Positions 31,993-33,851 of a stretch of 33,851 nucleotides of DNA are shown piece by piece. Under the pieces are notes generated by a model that was not told where the DNA came from, searched no databases, and saw nothing but the letters and a program-made list of their open reading frames with translations. Both the position numbers and the translations under genes were made by a program. The DNA is taken from the NCBI GenBank assembly GCA_021850605.1, contig JAJZLQ010000122.1, positions 1 through 33,851 of the forward strand. The letters are read 5' to 3'. The DNA is from Actinomycetes bacterium (lineage in GTDB: Bacteria > Actinomycetota > Acidimicrobiia > Acidimicrobiales > Acidimicrobiaceae). Within the stretch, counting starts at the first letter, position 1, and each line of letters starts with the position of its first letter.

Positions 31993-32312
31993 CTGTCCTT
32001 GGATGCCCAAAGCGCGTCCCATGGCCGGAGCCGGGTGGCGCGTCGGACCCCGTGGAGCTGTGGAGCCGGCCGACACCCAATCAATCGCGCGCGCCAGGCT
32101 TCGGAACGGGGACCGGCAATGTCCTACCTTGGTGTTTTTTCCAGTCGGGCCTAGATTAAACAGTAGAGCGAAGTTCTGCCGGTGCCTGTGTGGCGGTTCA
32201 CGCCCGGAGCCGGGCGGCCACGCCCTCGAGCGCCACGCGATGACGCCGCCGCCCCGCGTTGCGGCCATGGCAAGCGCGCGGGCGGGTACGTTTCCATTTG
32301 GAGAGGAGCCTC
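31993..32312 (+). other. 320-bp intergenic region with promoter and long GC-rich leader
   Basis: No gene is seen. The second half, after the promoter at 32129-32157, would form a leader of about 150 nt for the VOC gene. The leader has pairing potential (for example GCCCGG/CCGGGC around 32201-32216 and GTGGCG with CGCCAC), but I recognise no riboswitch class. Confidence 0.45.
32129..32157 (+). promoter_or_regulatory. promoter of the VOC-family gene
   Basis: TTGGTG (32129-32134), a 17-bp spacer and TAGATT (32152-32157). The -35 hexamer is the same as in the permease promoter at 1008. Confidence 0.5.
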
Positions 32313-32720
32313 ATGCCGGCCACAACATTTCAAGGCATTCATCACCTCGACCTTTCGGTGCTCGACGCCGAGGCGAGTTCGGCCTGGTATGAAAGGGTGC
32401 TCGGCCTCCGGCGGCTTCGCCGGGCGGAGTTTCCCGGAAGAACGATGATCGTCCTTCTCCACGAGGAGGCGGGCTTGGTGATCGGGCTCAACCAGCACCA
32501 CGCCTCGGACGGCTCAGCGTTCGACGAGCGAGCCACCGGGCTCGACCACGTCGGCTTCACGGTTGGCAGCCGCGAAGATCTGGATGCCTGGCAGGAGCGC
32601 CTGGCGGAGTTCGGCGTGGAGCATTCGCCGGTTGCCGACGTCGAATCAGGCTCAGCACTGGTGTTCCGGGATCCCGACAACATCCAGCTCGAGATGTGGT
32701 GGCCCAGGCCCCGCTCGTAG
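32313..32720 (+). CDS. VOC-family (glyoxalase/bleomycin-resistance fold) protein
   Basis: This is a 135-residue vicinal-oxygen-chelate protein with two paired beta-alpha-beta3 modules. The first begins GIHHLDLSVLDAEASSAWYERVLGL and the second GLDHVGFTVGSREDLDAWQERLAEFGVEHSP, ending FRDPDNIQLEMWW. Metal-site positions are plausible: His in HHLDLSV, His in LDHVGF and Glu in QLEMWW. Such proteins act as glyoxalases, dioxygenases, epimerases or resistance proteins, and the reaction cannot be chosen from sequence. ATG 32313 has GGAGAGGAG four nt upstream; the longer frame from 32259 is not needed. It is preceded by a promoter and a long leader. Confidence 0.85.
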   Translation: MPATTFQGIHHLDLSVLDAEASSAWYERVLGLRRLRRAEFPGRTMIVLLHEEAGLVIGLNQHHASDGSAFDERATGLDHVGFTVGSREDLDAWQERLAEFGVEHSPVADVESGSALVFRDPDNIQLEMWWPRPRS

Positions 32721-32797
32721 TCGCCACATTCGCCCTCCGCCGTCCATCCCGTGCGTGTTCGGCTAGGCCGGGCTGGTCCAGGTAGCCGGGGACTGGC

Positions 32798-32803
32798 TAG
32801 TTT
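32798..32803 (+). promoter_or_regulatory. -10 box of the AhpD-like gene
   Basis: TAGTTT lies about 34 nt before ATG 32838 and would give a leader carrying the TAGGAGGG ribosome-binding site. No good -35 is visible. Confidence 0.35.
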
Positions 32804-32837
32804 TTAGGACAGGGATAGCGCGGTAGGAGGGAACGGC

Positions 32838-33206
32838 ATGAGCGACAATCAGTACCATCAGGTCCTCGATGACCTGGGAGAACCGGTCAAGGAGTTACGA
32901 TCCCACATCCCCGAGGTGTGGCGTGGCTTTGCCGAGCTTCACCGGGCCGCCTTGGCCGATGGCGCCGTGCCTGCGGCGATGAAGGAGTTGGTGGCGGTCG
33001 CCATAGCCGTTGCCCGCGAGTGTGACGGCTGCATCGCCAGCCACACTCGGGGAGCCGTGCGCAAGGGGGCCACTCCCGAGCAGATGGCCGAGGTTCTGGG
33101 CGTCACCGTGCTCATGCTCGGTGGGCCGGGGACCGTCTACGGCCCGCGCGCCTGGCAGTCCTTCATGGAGTTCTATGGTGCGATGCATCCAGAGGCGGGT
33201 TCCTAG
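32838..33206 (+). CDS. AhpD-like carboxymuconolactone decarboxylase family protein
   Basis: This is a small helical protein of 122 residues in the CMD/AhpD family. The redox motif CDGCIASH (Cys62, Cys65, His69) with Glu50 and Glu61 ahead of it matches the alkylhydroperoxidase signature. It is therefore more likely a thiol peroxidase or reductase than a muconolactone decarboxylase. The core reads PAAMKELVAVAIAVARECDGCIASHTRGAVRKGATPEQMAEVLGV. ATG 32838 follows AGGAGGG. The next gene begins 27 bp downstream on the same strand and may be co-transcribed. The electron donor is unknown. Confidence 0.87.
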   Translation: MSDNQYHQVLDDLGEPVKELRSHIPEVWRGFAELHRAALADGAVPAAMKELVAVAIAVARECDGCIASHTRGAVRKGATPEQMAEVLGVTVLMLGGPGTVYGPRAWQSFMEFYGAMHPEAGS

Positions 33207-33233
33207 CAGCCGCCTCCTGAGCCGGGGGACCAG

Positions 33234-33851
33234 TTGATCGTAAAGCTTCCAACCTCTGGTGGCGAGTGCGAGTTGCTCGTGGTGAACGAGTCGCGTTCCC
33301 GAGCCTCCAATCAGTTGCCAGAGCTCGGCGCTCTCATCTGTTACGGAGCGCCGGCTGCTGCCCGAGTGAGCGGGGTAGAGGCGGACTACTTCCTTGAGGA
33401 GCAGGTGAAGCGGCTCTCCTCGTCGGCCGATGTGCTGGCTGCGGTGCTGGTTCCCTCGGGCGTGGGTAACTCGGGGGGCACATTTTCGCCGCTGCGTTGG
33501 CGCCAGGACATGGCCAACGCGGTGGAATACCTGACCGCAGAGGTGGGCGTGCCCGAGATCTGCCTGGTGGGCTACGAGCTGGCCAGCATCCAGGCGCTAT
33601 CCTTGGGCCCCGACTTGGACAAGGTCGCCGGTGTGGCCACCATCTCCACGGTGGCAACGCTCCCCCCATACGGCCTTTCCAGCGAAGCGCTTGCAGAGCA
33701 GATGAGGAGCCTGGGGGTGGCGGTAGCCTCCTCGCAGGAGTCGGTGGCCGCCTGGAGCGGAGAGTTCGCGGTTCTGGATCCCGCGCGCACCGCCCCACGG
33801 CTGGGGCGCAAGCCGTGGCTGGTCCTTCACGGGCAGGACGACCAGGCGATA
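33234..33851 (+). CDS. alpha/beta-hydrolase-fold protein, 3' end cut by the window, nucleophile Ser absent
   Basis: A frame open to the window end encodes at least 206 residues of an alpha/beta-hydrolase fold. It starts at TTG 33234 after GGGGGA. Recognisable parts are VLVPSGVGNSGGTFSPLRWRQDMANAVEYLTAEVGVPEICLVGYELASIQAL and, near the cut end, KPWLVLHGQDDQAI, the usual strand carrying the catalytic Asp. The nucleophile elbow reads G-Y-E-L-A with Glu115 where GxSxG enzymes have Ser. Unless the residue is supplied elsewhere, this is a non-catalytic relative or a member using another mechanism. It follows the AhpD-like gene by 27 bp. The C-terminus, including the His region, lies outside the window. 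Confidence 0.75.
   Translation, partial: MIVKLPTSGGECELLVVNESRSRASNQLPELGALICYGAPAAARVSGVEADYFLEEQVKRLSSSADVLAAVLVPSGVGNSGGTFSPLRWRQDMANAVEYLTAEVGVPEICLVGYELASIQALSLGPDLDKVAGVATISTVATLPPYGLSSEALAEQMRSLGVAVASSQESVAAWSGEFAVLDPARTAPRLGRKPWLVLHGQDDQAI

Overview
The window is GC-rich, gene-dense chromosomal DNA. It looks like an actinobacterium, possibly of the Acidimicrobiia type. Grounds: many GTG/TTG starts, TANNNT -10 boxes sitting 7 nt from start codons (leaderless-style promoters), a mycothiol-type maleylpyruvate-isomerase-family protein, and a Suf iron-sulfur system whose parts match the actinobacterial set (SufB, SufD, a Rieske ferredoxin, SufC, SufS, SufU). There are no tRNA, rRNA, phage, transposon or CRISPR features. 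The taxonomic call is an inference.

Layout. 1-0.83 kb: the 3' part of a PilT-type ATPase, with an in-frame TGA at the window edge. 1.1-3.7 kb: an NCS1 nucleobase-type permease and a PfkB-family kinase, probably one unit. 3.8-5.3 kb: a metallo-beta-lactamase-fold phosphodiesterase-like protein and an RmlC-like cupin. 5.3-8.5 kb: a divergent FtsH-like membrane AAA protease and a membrane protein with 33-bp in-frame repeats. 8.5-10.6 kb (minus): an oligopeptidase B-like serine peptidase. 10.8-12.2 kb: sufB. 12.2-16.9 kb (minus): a mycothiol-type DinB-fold protein, then a histidine kinase, response regulator and HtrA-like protease that read as an envelope-stress operon (htrA, regulator, kinase). 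17.3-18.4 kb: a small four-cysteine protein and a crotonase. 18.6-20.9 kb: sufD, Rieske ferredoxin and a first sufC, with ATGA overlaps. 21.0-22.2 kb: an MFS exporter. 22.2-22.9 kb: no convincing gene, but strong hairpins, a CRP-type palindrome and a candidate structured small RNA with its own terminator. 22.9-26.8 kb: a small ferredoxin, a second two-component system and a phosphodiester-glycosidase-domain protein. 26.8-29.3 kb (minus): a second sufC, sufS and sufU. 29.3-33.85 kb: a nitroreductase, a glyoxalase-II-like hydrolase, an acyl-CoA dehydrogenase with an operator-like inverted repeat, a VOC protein, an AhpD-like protein and a truncated alpha/beta-hydrolase-fold protein lacking the nucleophile serine.

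The main system-level observation concerns the suf genes. They are split over three separated transcription units on both strands, with two different SufC ATPases. All three units carry the same roughly 21-bp upstream element, ACTA-N4-G-R-TAG-N3-AAAT, in the same orientation relative to the gene. This looks like a shared operator that keeps a dispersed iron-sulfur assembly pathway co-regulated. The regulator is not in the window.
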